Shown: positions 8,461 through 16,314 of the stretch, one piece after another | How the letters are laid out: the number at the start of each line of letters is the position of its first letter | How positions within the stretch are numbered: position 1 is the first letter of the stretch | Assembly: GCA_036675565.1 (NCBI GenBank) | Contig: JAKFER010000113.1 | Span: forward strand, 1 to 36,060 | Direction of reading: 5' to 3' | Length of the DNA stretch: 36,060 nucleotides | Origin: JACCYQ01 sp036675565 | GTDB taxonomy: Bacteria > Bacteroidota > Bacteroidia > Chitinophagales > Chitinophagaceae | The notes under the pieces: generated by a model | The model's database searches: none | What the model saw: the letters and a program-made list of their open reading frames with translations, nothing else | Told to the model about the DNA's origin: nothing | Made by a program: the position numbers and the translations under genes

Positions 8461-8690
8461 TCAGCATTTTTTGGTTCCATTACAGCTTTCAACGAAAAGT
8501 TTGATGTAAGAAACGATCCCGATGAAGTGGTCATTGATTTCAGGGAAAGTCGCGTAGTGGATATGTTGGCCATTGAAGCATTGAATACTCTTCCGACTCA
8601 ACGCAGCGATGGAGAAAATTGACAGTTCAGCATTTGGTCACTGCATCCATTGCAAAAAAAACATTCCCTTAATCATCTCAAGGCTATGCC
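8461..8690 (+). pseudogene. Remnant of a SulP-type transporter STAS domain
   Basis: Translating from 8461 gives FFGSITAFNEKFDVRND, DEVVIDFRESRVVDM and AIEALNTL before a stop at 8620-8622. This matches the C-terminal STAS domain of SulP anion permeases (FFGS..sF...fd....DP..VviDF..srv.D.sAieAl..L). Around 8602 the match jumps frame and continues as RWRKLTVQHL, equivalent to 'GK.l.l.HLs'. A stop lies just before the match, no start or transporter portion is present, and at least one frameshift is needed, so it is a decayed fragment. Confidence 0.6.
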
Positions 8691-8795
8691 AGACGCCAAC
8701 TGGTGCATGGATTGTGCCCGGTAATTTTGAAGCGCCACCAACAAAAGCCCAATCCAGGGGAGCCTCCAATATGTTTCATAATGATTAACCGGTAT

Positions 8796-9302
8796 CTAGT
8801 TGCTGTACAACAGCAAAGCATCTTTACTATCGGGGAAACAAAATGTTTTTGAAAATCGTAAACCGATTTTTTCCAGGAGCCTGATGGATCTTTCATTTTC
8901 CGCAATCGTAATGGCTTCCATTTTTGAAATTTTTAAATGCTGCTTTGCATAAACCATCGTCGCACTAACCACTTCAAAAGCATATCCCTGACCATGATAA
9001 CCTGGTAAAAATGCAAAACCAATGTCCGGATTATTTAAATACTCCCTGTTTATGATTCCACACATGCCTATTGGTTTTTCATCCTCTTTTGTTTCAACTA
9101 ACCAAAGACCATAACCATTAACAGTATAACTTTTTAATGGTCCATTTTCAAGATAAGTTATGGCTTGTTCCTCCGTTTTTACATTTCTGTCGCCAATGAA
9201 TTGCAGCCAGCCCGGGCTGTTTAAAAGTTCAATGATGAATAAGGAATCGTTTAATGTAAATTCTCTGAGCCGAAGCCTTTCAGTTTCTAAAATATAATGC
9301 AT
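8796..9302 (-). CDS. GNAT-family N-acetyltransferase (RimJ/RimL-like)
   Basis: Begins with the family signature ETERLRLREFTLNDS (residues 6-20). The acetyl-CoA binding loop is GYHGQGYA near 100-107, followed by the helix FEVVSATMVYAKQHLKISKMEAITIAENERSIRLLEKIGLRF, which is the classic '...N..S..llEk.GF' end of this family. Length (168 aa) is normal. These enzymes acetylate N-termini of ribosomal proteins or small amines; the substrate here cannot be told. It is monocistronic between SulP debris and another GNAT gene. Confidence 0.9.
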   Translation of the reverse strand: MHYILETERLRLREFTLNDSLFIIELLNSPGWLQFIGDRNVKTEEQAITYLENGPLKSYTVNGYGLWLVETKEDEKPIGMCGIINREYLNNPDIGFAFLPGYHGQGYAFEVVSATMVYAKQHLKISKMEAITIAENERSIRLLEKIGLRFSKTFCFPDSKDALLLYSN

Positions 9303-9366
9303 GATGGTTATAGGTTAAGAATCGCAAGAACAAATATAGTATCGTGCTCAAATTTTATTTACAGTT

Positions 9367-9975
9367 TTATTGACCGGTATCATATCGCACCATGGGCCTG
9401 TTTTTAGAGGTATTGTCAACAATTTTAAATCCAGCCCGTGCAAATGATGTGTATAAGCCAACCCAAACAAATGCATCAGGAAGTTTTTCCTGGGTTGGAA
9501 TGGCGGGATATGCTTCAATGATCTTTATACCTTTTTCTTTAGCATACCGGGTCACTCCCTTTAACAATTCAACAGAAACACCTTGTTTCCTGAAATTTTT
9601 ATGTATAAAAAAACAAGGAATTGACCATACCGGTTTATCATCAATCCGTTTGTGAACCCGCGAATTTTCCAGTTTCATAAAATCTTCCCGAGGCGCAAAG
9701 GCGCACCATGCAATGGCCTGTCCTTCATAGATCCCAAGCAAACCGGTGGGTTTGTCTTTCCAAACAATATCATGCATGGCATTTTTATTTCCATCTTGTT
9801 TTTTGCCTTCATTGAATGCTGTTTTTTTTAGCCTGAAATACATGCACCAGCAATTTCCGCAAGCGCCTTTTTCACCAAAAAGTTGAACAAATTTGTACCA
9901 ATTCTTTTTTGACAAAGGTTCAATACTTAAAGCCTTTGCATTAAATAAAATAATACTGCCTGCAATCCTGGTCAT
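9367..9975 (-). CDS. GNAT-family acetyltransferase with N-terminal CGNCWCM motif
   Basis: The N-terminal third has LSKKNWYKFVQLFGEKGACGNCWCMYFRL, typical of a GNAT subgroup whose members start 'l...tw.dfe.lFg..gacggCWCmyWr'. The acetyl-CoA site is in the FIHKNFRKQGVSVELLKGVTRYAKEKG stretch (about 123-150), where the Q/R-x-x-G-x-G/A motif reads RKQGVS. The C-terminal YTSFARAGFKIVD is the usual last strand. The Cys-rich segment (CGNCWC) could bind metal or act in redox; this is inference. Same strand as the preceding GNAT gene and 64 bases upstream of it, so possibly co-transcribed. Substrate unknown. Confidence 0.85.
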   Translation of the reverse strand: MTRIAGSIILFNAKALSIEPLSKKNWYKFVQLFGEKGACGNCWCMYFRLKKTAFNEGKKQDGNKNAMHDIVWKDKPTGLLGIYEGQAIAWCAFAPREDFMKLENSRVHKRIDDKPVWSIPCFFIHKNFRKQGVSVELLKGVTRYAKEKGIKIIEAYPAIPTQEKLPDAFVWVGLYTSFARAGFKIVDNTSKNRPMVRYDTGQ

Positions 9976-10031
9976 GACATGATAGATTATCTAACAACAG
10001 AAAATATTGAAAGGGAGATCATCAATAATTT

Positions 10032-10550
10032 TTATTTTTTTCGGACATAATGTATTTGCCATTTTGGTGTCCACGCTTGTCCCCCGTCAGTAGAAGACTC
10101 CCAGCTCCAGTCAAAAGAATTGGGTTGGATATTATAAAAGACCATCCTGTTTACCATCTTACCTGATGCACTTATGCTAACCGGAACAGTCATCTCTGCA
10201 GTTTTCAATATCATGGAATCACTTTGCAGGCCACCTGTCAAAGCAATATATCCTCCCTGGTTGTCAACCCAGGTTTGTTGCCATTGCTTGTAATTTGCAT
10301 TATAAACACTCCAACTCTGGCCAAGATAATTTAACCGCGGATCATTGAAATTTTCGTGAATGGTACAATCACCAAACATCTTTTCAATATGGTTGGTGCC
10401 ATGCAGGGTATCATTCCAGGTAAGCTCCCACTCCCCGATCCAAAAATCAAATTGTGAAGCTTCAGGGGATGAGCAAGGTTTTGGGTTTGGTGACTGTGCA
10501 GAGGAAATATATCCCAGTAACAAAAAGCAAACGTAGAAAACCGGTTTCAT
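10032..10550 (-). CDS. Secreted lipocalin-like protein (DUF1579-type pattern)
   Basis: A signal peptide (MKPVFYVCFLLLGYISSAQ) directs it to the periplasm or beyond. The mature part opens with SQFDFWIGEWELTWND, the 'FDFWiGeW.v' motif of lipocalin-like proteins, then strands with LGQSWSVYNANYKQWQQTWVDNQGGYIALTGG and ends with WSWESSTDGGQAWTPKWQIHYVRK. Such proteins are small beta-barrels without an enzymatic role assigned; ligand unknown. It lies alone between GNAT and CYTH genes on the same strand. Confidence 0.75.
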   Translation of the reverse strand: MKPVFYVCFLLLGYISSAQSPNPKPCSSPEASQFDFWIGEWELTWNDTLHGTNHIEKMFGDCTIHENFNDPRLNYLGQSWSVYNANYKQWQQTWVDNQGGYIALTGGLQSDSMILKTAEMTVPVSISASGKMVNRMVFYNIQPNSFDWSWESSTDGGQAWTPKWQIHYVRKK

Positions 10551-10662
10551 GTTATTGTTTTATACTATCAATTTAACCCTTCTATTTAACGAACTTTCTA
10601 AAAAATTTATAAACGGCAATAAAGATGCTGCACGCTTTGTTAATCAACAATCTTGTTGCCTG

Positions 10663-11178
10663 TCATGTATTCTCAAGCAGGTCACTATATGATTTGTCTA
10701 TAAGCATTGACTTTTCGAGATCAAAAAAATGGAAGTAGTGATCGCATTGTTTTTTAAGTTCTTCGATTGAATATTCATTGTTACTGTCAATTGCTTCAAC
10801 TTCTATAAATGTTCCTAGTGGTGGAACATAATCAAAATGAAATTTTACATTGTCAATGAAATAGATCTTGCGTTTTTTATCAACCTCGGTTTTAATTCCT
10901 AATTGCAATGTCAAGATTTCTTTTAAAGCTGGGTCTGGTTTATGCTGGTAGAGAATTACTTCAGATTTTTTTGATCCCTGTTCATCTTTCCTGTTATAAT
11001 TGATTAAAGCATTTTCAATATTACCTTCCCTTAGTTTAAGACGGCCTTTTGAAACATTGAAATAAGTATCTGTTTGGTGGTCCGTTCCAATCAATACCGG
11101 GTTGAGGGTTAATAATTTCTTTTCATATTTTTCTAATTCATCAACCTTTGCTTTGAACTCAAAATTCCGGATGTGCAT
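10663..11178 (-). CDS. CYTH-domain protein (class IV adenylate cyclase-like)
   Basis: A single CYTH domain of 171 aa. The N-terminal motif is FEFKAKVDEL, the E-x-K-x-K/R variant of ExExK common in the 'IE.KAr' subgroup. TDTYFNVSKGRLKLREG, LINYNRKDEQGSKKSE, KKRKIYFIDNVKFHFDYVPPLGTFIEVEA follow, supplying the inward-facing Lys/Arg/Glu ladder of the triphosphate tunnel. Family members are CyaB-type adenylate cyclases or inorganic/thiamine triphosphatases; sequence alone does not decide. The window also encodes a class III cyclase at 2400-3629, but there is no linkage between them. Confidence 0.88.
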   Translation of the reverse strand: MHIRNFEFKAKVDELEKYEKKLLTLNPVLIGTDHQTDTYFNVSKGRLKLREGNIENALINYNRKDEQGSKKSEVILYQHKPDPALKEILTLQLGIKTEVDKKRKIYFIDNVKFHFDYVPPLGTFIEVEAIDSNNEYSIEELKKQCDHYFHFFDLEKSMLIDKSYSDLLENT

Positions 11179-11220
11179 TATACTGCTTTTATGATTTTCA
11201 AAATAACACAGGAGCGATCA

Positions 11221-11964
11221 TTATTTTTTCAAATAGGCATTCGGAACATTGGGAGGCACATAATCAATTCCATAAGCTGCTTTCATTAAAAGCATAACCA
11301 CCTCTGAAATAGTCTTTTCATTCCTATGCATTTGCGGTAATAGACCCATCATAGCATAACTCAGCGGGTTCACTGCAGGAATAAATGTTGCCCATGGATA
11401 ACTTTTACCCCAAATAAATCCTTTCACCGTAATGCCCAGGTCTGCTGACCTGGAAATTAAATATTGCAACATATCGGCAGATTGATTTCCATTTTGATTC
11501 ACCGTATGAAAAATGGGTGTTTGACCGCCAAAGCCATATTCATCCAAACCGGCTTTTGCATTAATATCAGCTCCATGTTTTACAAGCACTTCCGCACAGG
11601 ATAAATGATTGTATTCTGCACAAATATGCATTAAAGATACTTCATGTAATGGCGTGTAAGCGGAACGAAGCGTATACCGTTTTTCAATCAAACCTGGATC
11701 TGCATCTAATTGTTTGTTTAGTGAATTTGCATTGTCCAAAAGAACCGCCAGCAAAACCTTATCCTGGAAATGTATGCCATGCTCCACAAAAGTTCTGACA
11801 CAATCTTTAAACCTTGGTGACCTGGTGTATTCGCTGATTAGCTCGTAAATAAGAGGCTGATCATTATAAAGGTGATCAGGACTAATTCCGTTTGAGAAAC
11901 ATTCTTTTATCCCTTCAACATTGTGCAGTTCAATATCAATAATTATTTTTTGCAGGTAGTCCAT
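11221..11964 (-). CDS. Ankyrin-repeat protein
   Basis: Soluble, 247 aa. At least three ankyrin-type units are visible: residues about 5-35 (DIELHNVEGIKECFSNGISPDHL), about 95-135 (RSAYTPLHEVSLMHICAEYNHLSCAEVLVKHGADINAKA, the clearest copy) and about 145-175 (GGQTPIFHTVNQNGNQSADMLQYLISRSADLG). Such repeats mediate protein binding; no catalytic domain is attached. Partner unknown. It stands 42 bases upstream of the CYTH gene on the same strand, so the two may be co-transcribed. Confidence 0.85.
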   Translation of the reverse strand: MDYLQKIIIDIELHNVEGIKECFSNGISPDHLYNDQPLIYELISEYTRSPRFKDCVRTFVEHGIHFQDKVLLAVLLDNANSLNKQLDADPGLIEKRYTLRSAYTPLHEVSLMHICAEYNHLSCAEVLVKHGADINAKAGLDEYGFGGQTPIFHTVNQNGNQSADMLQYLISRSADLGITVKGFIWGKSYPWATFIPAVNPLSYAMMGLLPQMHRNEKTISEVVMLLMKAAYGIDYVPPNVPNAYLKK

Positions 11965-12089
11965 AGCAATCTTTTATAAACGCATTAAACGAAATTATTT
12001 TAATAAATTTCGGGTTAAACTATTGTTTAATTATTGATGAACGATAGTAAAACTATTGTTCCGCAAAAAAACATCCAGGTCATAATCTG

Positions 12090-12623
12090 TTATACTACAT
12101 CAAATTCTTTGGGGTAAATCACCGTTCCTGAAACATTTTTCAACCCTTCATAAACCAATTCAATAGCCATAAATACATTTGAAGGAACTTCAAACGGTGG
12201 CCGGATGTTCCATTTTATTGCTGGTTGAAATCCAAACCTGGGATAATAATGTTCATGTCCTAATACAATAACAGATTTAAAACCTGCCTCCTTTGCTTTT
12301 TCAAGCCCGCTGCGAATAAGTTTTGCACCAATTCCTTTTTTTTGAAAACCGGGTCTAACAGCCATTGGCGCTAATGCCAAACTTTCTGAAGTATTTCCTG
12401 GTTCATCACCAATTTGAATTTTTGTAAACAATATATGACCTGCAACCTGGTCACCGCAAATGGCCACTAAAGAAAGATTGGGAACAAAAGCCTCCGATTT
12501 TCTTAAAGCATCAACCAACATTGCTTCATTGTCCTGGCCAAACGCAATGGAATGCAGTGCAAAAATCCCAGGCAGATCTTTTGAAATTTCTGGCCTGATA
12601 ATAATATGTAAACGCTCAGCCAT
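12090..12623 (-). CDS. GNAT-family N-acetyltransferase (YhbS-like)
   Basis: Opens with IIRPEISKDLPGIFALHSIAFGQDNEAMLVDALRK, typical of the YhbS/COG3153 subgroup, then VAGHILFTKIQIG, LALAPMAVRPGFQKKGIGAKLI (acetyl-CoA loop, Q-K-K-G-I-G) and VIVLGHEHYYPRFGFQPA, a motif nearly diagnostic for this subgroup. Length 177 aa is normal. Substrate unknown. Third GNAT gene within 4 kb but of a different subgroup, so not a tandem duplication. Confidence 0.9.
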   Translation of the reverse strand: MAERLHIIIRPEISKDLPGIFALHSIAFGQDNEAMLVDALRKSEAFVPNLSLVAICGDQVAGHILFTKIQIGDEPGNTSESLALAPMAVRPGFQKKGIGAKLIRSGLEKAKEAGFKSVIVLGHEHYYPRFGFQPAIKWNIRPPFEVPSNVFMAIELVYEGLKNVSGTVIYPKEFDVV

Positions 12624-12683
12624 TTTATGAAGTTCTGCTTTTTATAACCTGTCGACTGAATCTTTAAAATTGAATTATTTTAT

Positions 12684-12900
12684 TTATTCACCTTCTTCGT
12701 TCATTAAAGTTATAATAACATTTCCTGTCTTTTCACCTGTTTCAACATATCGATATGGATCAACAATTTGATTCAAACTGTAATTCCGGTCAATGACGGG
12801 TTTGAAATGTCCGGCCTCCACCAGCTCTTTAAAAAAAAACAACATCATCTTTATTAATGGTGGAGATCGGGAACAGGACTTTCTTACCTAAAAACTTCAT
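12684..12900 (-). pseudogene. C-terminal remnant of a zinc-type alcohol dehydrogenase, frameshifted
   Basis: The minus strand encodes FKELVEAGHFKPVIDRNYSL, then NQIVDPYRYVETGEKTGNVIITL to a stop at 12684-12686. This is the C-terminal end of MDR-family NAD(P)-dependent alcohol dehydrogenases (kelveaGk.kpviDr.ypLe.i..AyryvetG.k.GnvVi). The upstream match KKVLFPISTINKDDVVFF lies in another frame; the shift coincides with a run of nine A/T bases at 12831-12839. A stop precedes the fragment and the catalytic and Rossmann domains are missing, so it is a truncated pseudogene. Confidence 0.75.
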
Positions 12901-12986
12901 CTTTACCTACAGGGAATGCAATAAGAAATATGCAATAATAAAAGAAAGTGCAGGTAAAAGCTTCACAATAAAAGGCGTTTAATACA

Positions 12987-13979
12987 TCATCTCATTTTAA
13001 ATCTTACGATAAACATATCATTGGTGATGTACAAAGTTTTCTCGTCAGTTGATAATGCAACATTCGAAGCAGCTTCATTCAACTTAAGTTTACCCAGTAA
13101 TTTCCCATTGTTGTTAAAGATCCAGATACCACCGGGACCCGTGGCAAATACATTGCCGTTGCGATCAATTTTTAACCCGTCATTTCCACCTTTCAGTGAT
13201 TTGTCATAACCTGCTGCACTGTAAAAAATTCTTCCATTAACCACTTCATTATTCTCATTGATATCAAATGCATACCAATTGGGTTTATTGCCGTCGGAGT
13301 TGGCAACAATAAACGTTTTTTCACCGGGGAAAAATGCAATGCCATTGGGCCGGCTAAGGGTGTCCGTTACCAGGATCACTTCTCCTGAATGATTTACTTT
13401 GTAAACACCCTGAAAAGGTATTTCCTTAAGCGGATCATTCATACCTTTCTCAAGTCCATAAGGAGGATCAGTAAAAAATAATTCTCCATTGCTGTTGTAA
13501 ACCGCGTCATTGGGGCTGTTCAATTTTTTACCCTGCCAGTTACTGGCAATGGATATAAACTTTGGTAAAGGATGATGAAGCGTAGCATCCATCCTGGCCA
13601 TTCTCCGGTCGCCATGCTGGCAAAGCACCAGTTTATTATTCTTATCCAGGATTAAACCATTGCTACCGGTCTCGCCGCCACGCTTTTCTGTTCCGGTGTA
13701 ACCAGAAGGTTTAAGGTATAATTCCGCGCCGTTTTTCCCAGTCCACTTATATATGGCATTTCGTGGTATATCTGAGAACAAAAGCATCTTATTCTTTTCA
13801 ATCCATAACGGTCCTTCACTCCAGTCAAAACCCTCAGCAATAATTTCTGCTTTTGCATTGGGTGATATAATATTATTAATGGAGTCATCTGATCGTTCAA
13901 TACTTCCTATCGTTGGATATATTTTTTGCACACTGCAAGAGGTAGTTACAAGCAGCAACATTAGAAGCATTTTATTCAT
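12987..13979 (-). CDS. SMP-30/gluconolactonase-family lipoprotein
   Basis: A lipoprotein signal (MNKMLLMLLLVTTSC, Cys15) is followed by a six-bladed beta-propeller of the SMP-30/gluconolactonase/LRE family. Motifs: EGFDWSEGPLWIEKNKMLLFSDIP (metal-binding Glu in SEGP), NSPNDAVYNSNGELFFTDPPYGLE (Asn of SPND), RPNGIAFFPGEKTFIVANSD and GNDGLKIDRNGNVFATGPGGIWIF (Asp of the fourth ligand). These enzymes hydrolyse sugar lactones with a divalent metal. Being lipidated it would act at the envelope. The exact lactone is unknown. Full length (330 aa); decayed dehydrogenase sequence lies just downstream, perhaps once part of the same sugar/alcohol pathway. Confidence 0.9.
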   Translation of the reverse strand: MNKMLLMLLLVTTSCSVQKIYPTIGSIERSDDSINNIISPNAKAEIIAEGFDWSEGPLWIEKNKMLLFSDIPRNAIYKWTGKNGAELYLKPSGYTGTEKRGGETGSNGLILDKNNKLVLCQHGDRRMARMDATLHHPLPKFISIASNWQGKKLNSPNDAVYNSNGELFFTDPPYGLEKGMNDPLKEIPFQGVYKVNHSGEVILVTDTLSRPNGIAFFPGEKTFIVANSDGNKPNWYAFDINENNEVVNGRIFYSAAGYDKSLKGGNDGLKIDRNGNVFATGPGGIWIFNNNGKLLGKLKLNEAASNVALSTDEKTLYITNDMFIVRFKMR

Positions 13980-14218
13980 AATGAATTTGGTTTTACTTGC
14001 ATCATAAATTATAATGAGGCTGTTCGTATTGTATTAAGTTAACTTAAAATGACCATTCAAGCCCTGGTTTATGATACTTTCTGCAGGTTAAAAAATCAGT
14101 TGTCTTAAACAGTAACTATGTGTTTGCTCTCACCCAAAAAAAATCATGAATGCTGCTTTAATAATAAAGCAAGTAATAAAAAAGGAAACGAATCGATACA
14201 AAATATTCAACTGGTGTT

Positions 14219-14482
14219 TTAATCTTTCATTGCTCTTTTTAATTTATTATACTCGTCTTCTTCTGAGAGAAATGGAGAAGATCGGTACTCAAACATATAA
14301 TGAAAGATAACGCCAATACCCCATCCTGCCATTGGCCAAATGGGCCAGATATAACCCTGGCCGGTAAGGAACCATATCATCCACAATATGCCTATAATCA
14401 CAAAATAAACAACCAGGTGTCTCCTGAATTCAACCCGCTTACGGGCCAGTTCATGTAATTGATTATCTGAAAGTGCTTGCAT
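14219..14482 (-). CDS. 2TM-domain membrane protein
   Basis: 87 aa with LHELARKRVEFRRHLVVYFVIIGILWMIWFLTG (first TM, about 20-41) and YIWPIWPMAGWGIGVIFHYMFEY (second, about 45-66), ending in a charged tail. The pattern 'A.krv..k..f..hl..Yv.vn..L..iW........WP.wp..gWgigl..H' is the 2TM domain, which also occurs attached to histidine kinases in Bacteroidota. Function unknown. Single gene. Confidence 0.85.
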   Translation of the reverse strand: MQALSDNQLHELARKRVEFRRHLVVYFVIIGILWMIWFLTGQGYIWPIWPMAGWGIGVIFHYMFEYRSSPFLSEEDEYNKLKRAMKD

Positions 14483-14650
14483 AAGATTAGTTTAAATGAT
14501 TAATTTTTTAAACAAGTTATAGATCAAGCCGCTTGCCAACAAGACCTGCTGTCAGCTAACAAGATGATAGCCGTCATTCACCTTGTTTATAAACATTGTA
14601 CTGAACGAAAAACAAGTCGAGTCATAAGATGACATAATCGCCAAAAAAAA

Positions 14651-14680
14651 TAAAAAAAAGCCATTCAAATGAATGGCTTT
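14651..14680 (-). terminator. Rho-independent terminator of the M48-like protease gene
   Basis: Perfect 10-bp stem AAAGCCATTC (14657-14666) / GAATGGCTTT (14671-14680), 4-nt loop. Read on the minus strand it is followed by a T run (A run at 14643-14659 on the plus strand). It lies 38 bases past the stop of the gene ending at 14718. Confidence 0.85.
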
Positions 14681-14717
14681 ACGAATAAGATATGAATCAT
14701 CGCTTTATCAGAAGTTG

Positions 14718-15599
14718 TCAGGATATTTCTATCACTGTCCAGTTATTTATGCGGCGGTTCCATACTATGGCGTAATCCCTGCCATGGAAAAGTTTATATG
14801 TCCTCGCATTACTGTTGTTACCAAACCGAAGCCAACCATAATTATATTCTTCATATTTAAAAACAAATGGCTGGTTGGTTTTTATTTGCGCCTGTGAAAA
14901 CCGTCTTCCATCATCAGAAAGAAATACGGTCATGTTAGAATTGCTGTATAAGGATAAATGTATCCAGCTTGCATCATTTGAAGCCGGCGAAGTTCTTTGT
15001 TGCGGCAGTGGAGCTTTCCGGGTAACGGGCTCATTGGTTATACCTTTTGCATTATTCCATCCTTTGGTGATGGCATCCAGCCTGTTCGCTTTTGCCGGGT
15101 GTGATGTATTTCCTCCTGGAGATGCAATCTGTGACATGGCTGCTTTGGCCTCTGCCAGACTCGCTCCCATTTTAGCCATAGCATATCCAGAGAAAAAATC
15201 CGCTTCCAGTTCTTTTGGTTGCGTGCTTCCTGAACCACTGACCATATGATTATAATAATGATGGCCCATCTCGTGCGCTAACACACTTATCGATGCCCAT
15301 TTGGTACCTGCGTAATGGTCTAGCCTTTCCAAAAAATTATTATCATAAACAATATAACGCTGGTTGCGGATGATGGTGGCATATGCATTATTAATCCCAT
15401 TTTGTTCCCTTACCTGGAAATTCTCCTGCCAGTTGACGCGGTTGGATATATTATTGATATAACTGCCGGCTTCGTATACTGAAGCAAAATTGGAACGCAA
15501 TGATGTTGGTGGAATGATGATACCGCATTGGTTTGTGTGTTGTGCTGTTGCGGTAATCCCTGCACTGATTAAAAAAAGAAAGGGTAAAAGTTTCTTCAT
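14718..15599 (-). CDS. Secreted M48-like zinc metalloprotease
   Basis: A signal peptide (MKKLLPFLFLISAGITATAQ) exports it. The zinc motif is HEMGH (His109, Glu110, His113) inside SISVLAHEMGHHYYNHM, with a downstream KELEADFFSGYAM (Glu130/Glu132) supplying the third ligand and the AD pair typical of M48 peptidases. NQRYIVYDNNFLERL before it matches the family's substrate-edge strand. A linker (about 170-205) joins a C-terminal beta-rich domain (about 208-293: ASWIHLSLYSNSNMTVFLSDDGRRF...FHGRDYAIVWNRRINNWTVIEI), which I do not recognise. Presumed envelope or extracellular protease; substrate unknown. Single gene with its own terminator. Confidence 0.85.
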   Translation of the reverse strand: MKKLLPFLFLISAGITATAQHTNQCGIIIPPTSLRSNFASVYEAGSYINNISNRVNWQENFQVREQNGINNAYATIIRNQRYIVYDNNFLERLDHYAGTKWASISVLAHEMGHHYYNHMVSGSGSTQPKELEADFFSGYAMAKMGASLAEAKAAMSQIASPGGNTSHPAKANRLDAITKGWNNAKGITNEPVTRKAPLPQQRTSPASNDASWIHLSLYSNSNMTVFLSDDGRRFSQAQIKTNQPFVFKYEEYNYGWLRFGNNSNARTYKLFHGRDYAIVWNRRINNWTVIEIS

Positions 15600-15841
15600 G
15601 GATATTGAATTTTATAAGATAGTTTGACGGCAAAATGGATGAAAGTTTAGTACCGTTTTGTTAAGAAAATGGTAGTATCCAGGAGTTGTGTAAAGCAAAA
15701 TATCAAAATACCTGCTTGGGAATAGTTGCAACAAAAAGGAATTGAAACCATTCCTGCAATATTTAAGTTGCCAACAAATGTTATGTTGGATTAATAATGT
15801 TAAATTGATTAAATCCTGAATTAAACAAGCCTTTAAATTTT

Positions 15842-16258
15842 ATGCAAGACGTTAAAACACACAAAAGATATTTCCCTTTGCATCATTTCATTCTTATACC
15901 ACTTACGATCGGCATTTTCATCTGGTCCATTGTTCAATCAATAAAAACGACAGACAATATCCCGTTTTTTGTAATTGCAACTATCCTGCTGATCACTTCT
16001 GTTATAACCAGGATTTACGCACTAAAAAACCAGGACAGAATTATCCGTCTGGAAATGCGACTGCGTTATTTTCAATTAACACAGCAAACTTTATCAGCAG
16101 TTGAACAAAAGTTAACGATGAAACAACTGGTGGCGCTTCGTTTTGCCGGTGATGATGAATTGGTTTCTTTAATTGACAAAACCATCAATGAAAATCTTTC
16201 ACCAGGTGCTATAAAAAATAATGTCAAAAACTGGCAGGCAGATAACTATCGTGTATAG
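15842..16258 (+). CDS. Two-TM membrane protein (DUF6526-like)
   Basis: 138 aa with two hydrophobic segments (about 14-32 and 41-59), then a cytosolic helical tail: KNQDRIIRLEMRLRYFQLT, LTMKQLVALRFAGDDELVSLIDKTINENLSPGAIKNNVKNWQAD. The 'alknQDriIRlEerlR...l' and 'QliALRFAsDeElp.L' patterns are those of the DUF6526 family of Bacteroidota and Acidobacteria. Function unknown. It is transcribed divergently from the protease gene and convergently with the kinase gene, so it is monocistronic. Confidence 0.85.
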   Translation: MQDVKTHKRYFPLHHFILIPLTIGIFIWSIVQSIKTTDNIPFFVIATILLITSVITRIYALKNQDRIIRLEMRLRYFQLTQQTLSAVEQKLTMKQLVALRFAGDDELVSLIDKTINENLSPGAIKNNVKNWQADNYRV

Positions 16259-16314
16259 ACATTGATTAACTGGTATGCAGGAACTTGTTCAATGTGTTGT
16301 AATGCTGGCATCTC

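Noticed and set aside
8796..12623. GNAT gene cluster as one system
   Set aside because: The three acetyltransferases belong to different subgroups, are separated by unrelated genes, and show no shared regulation.
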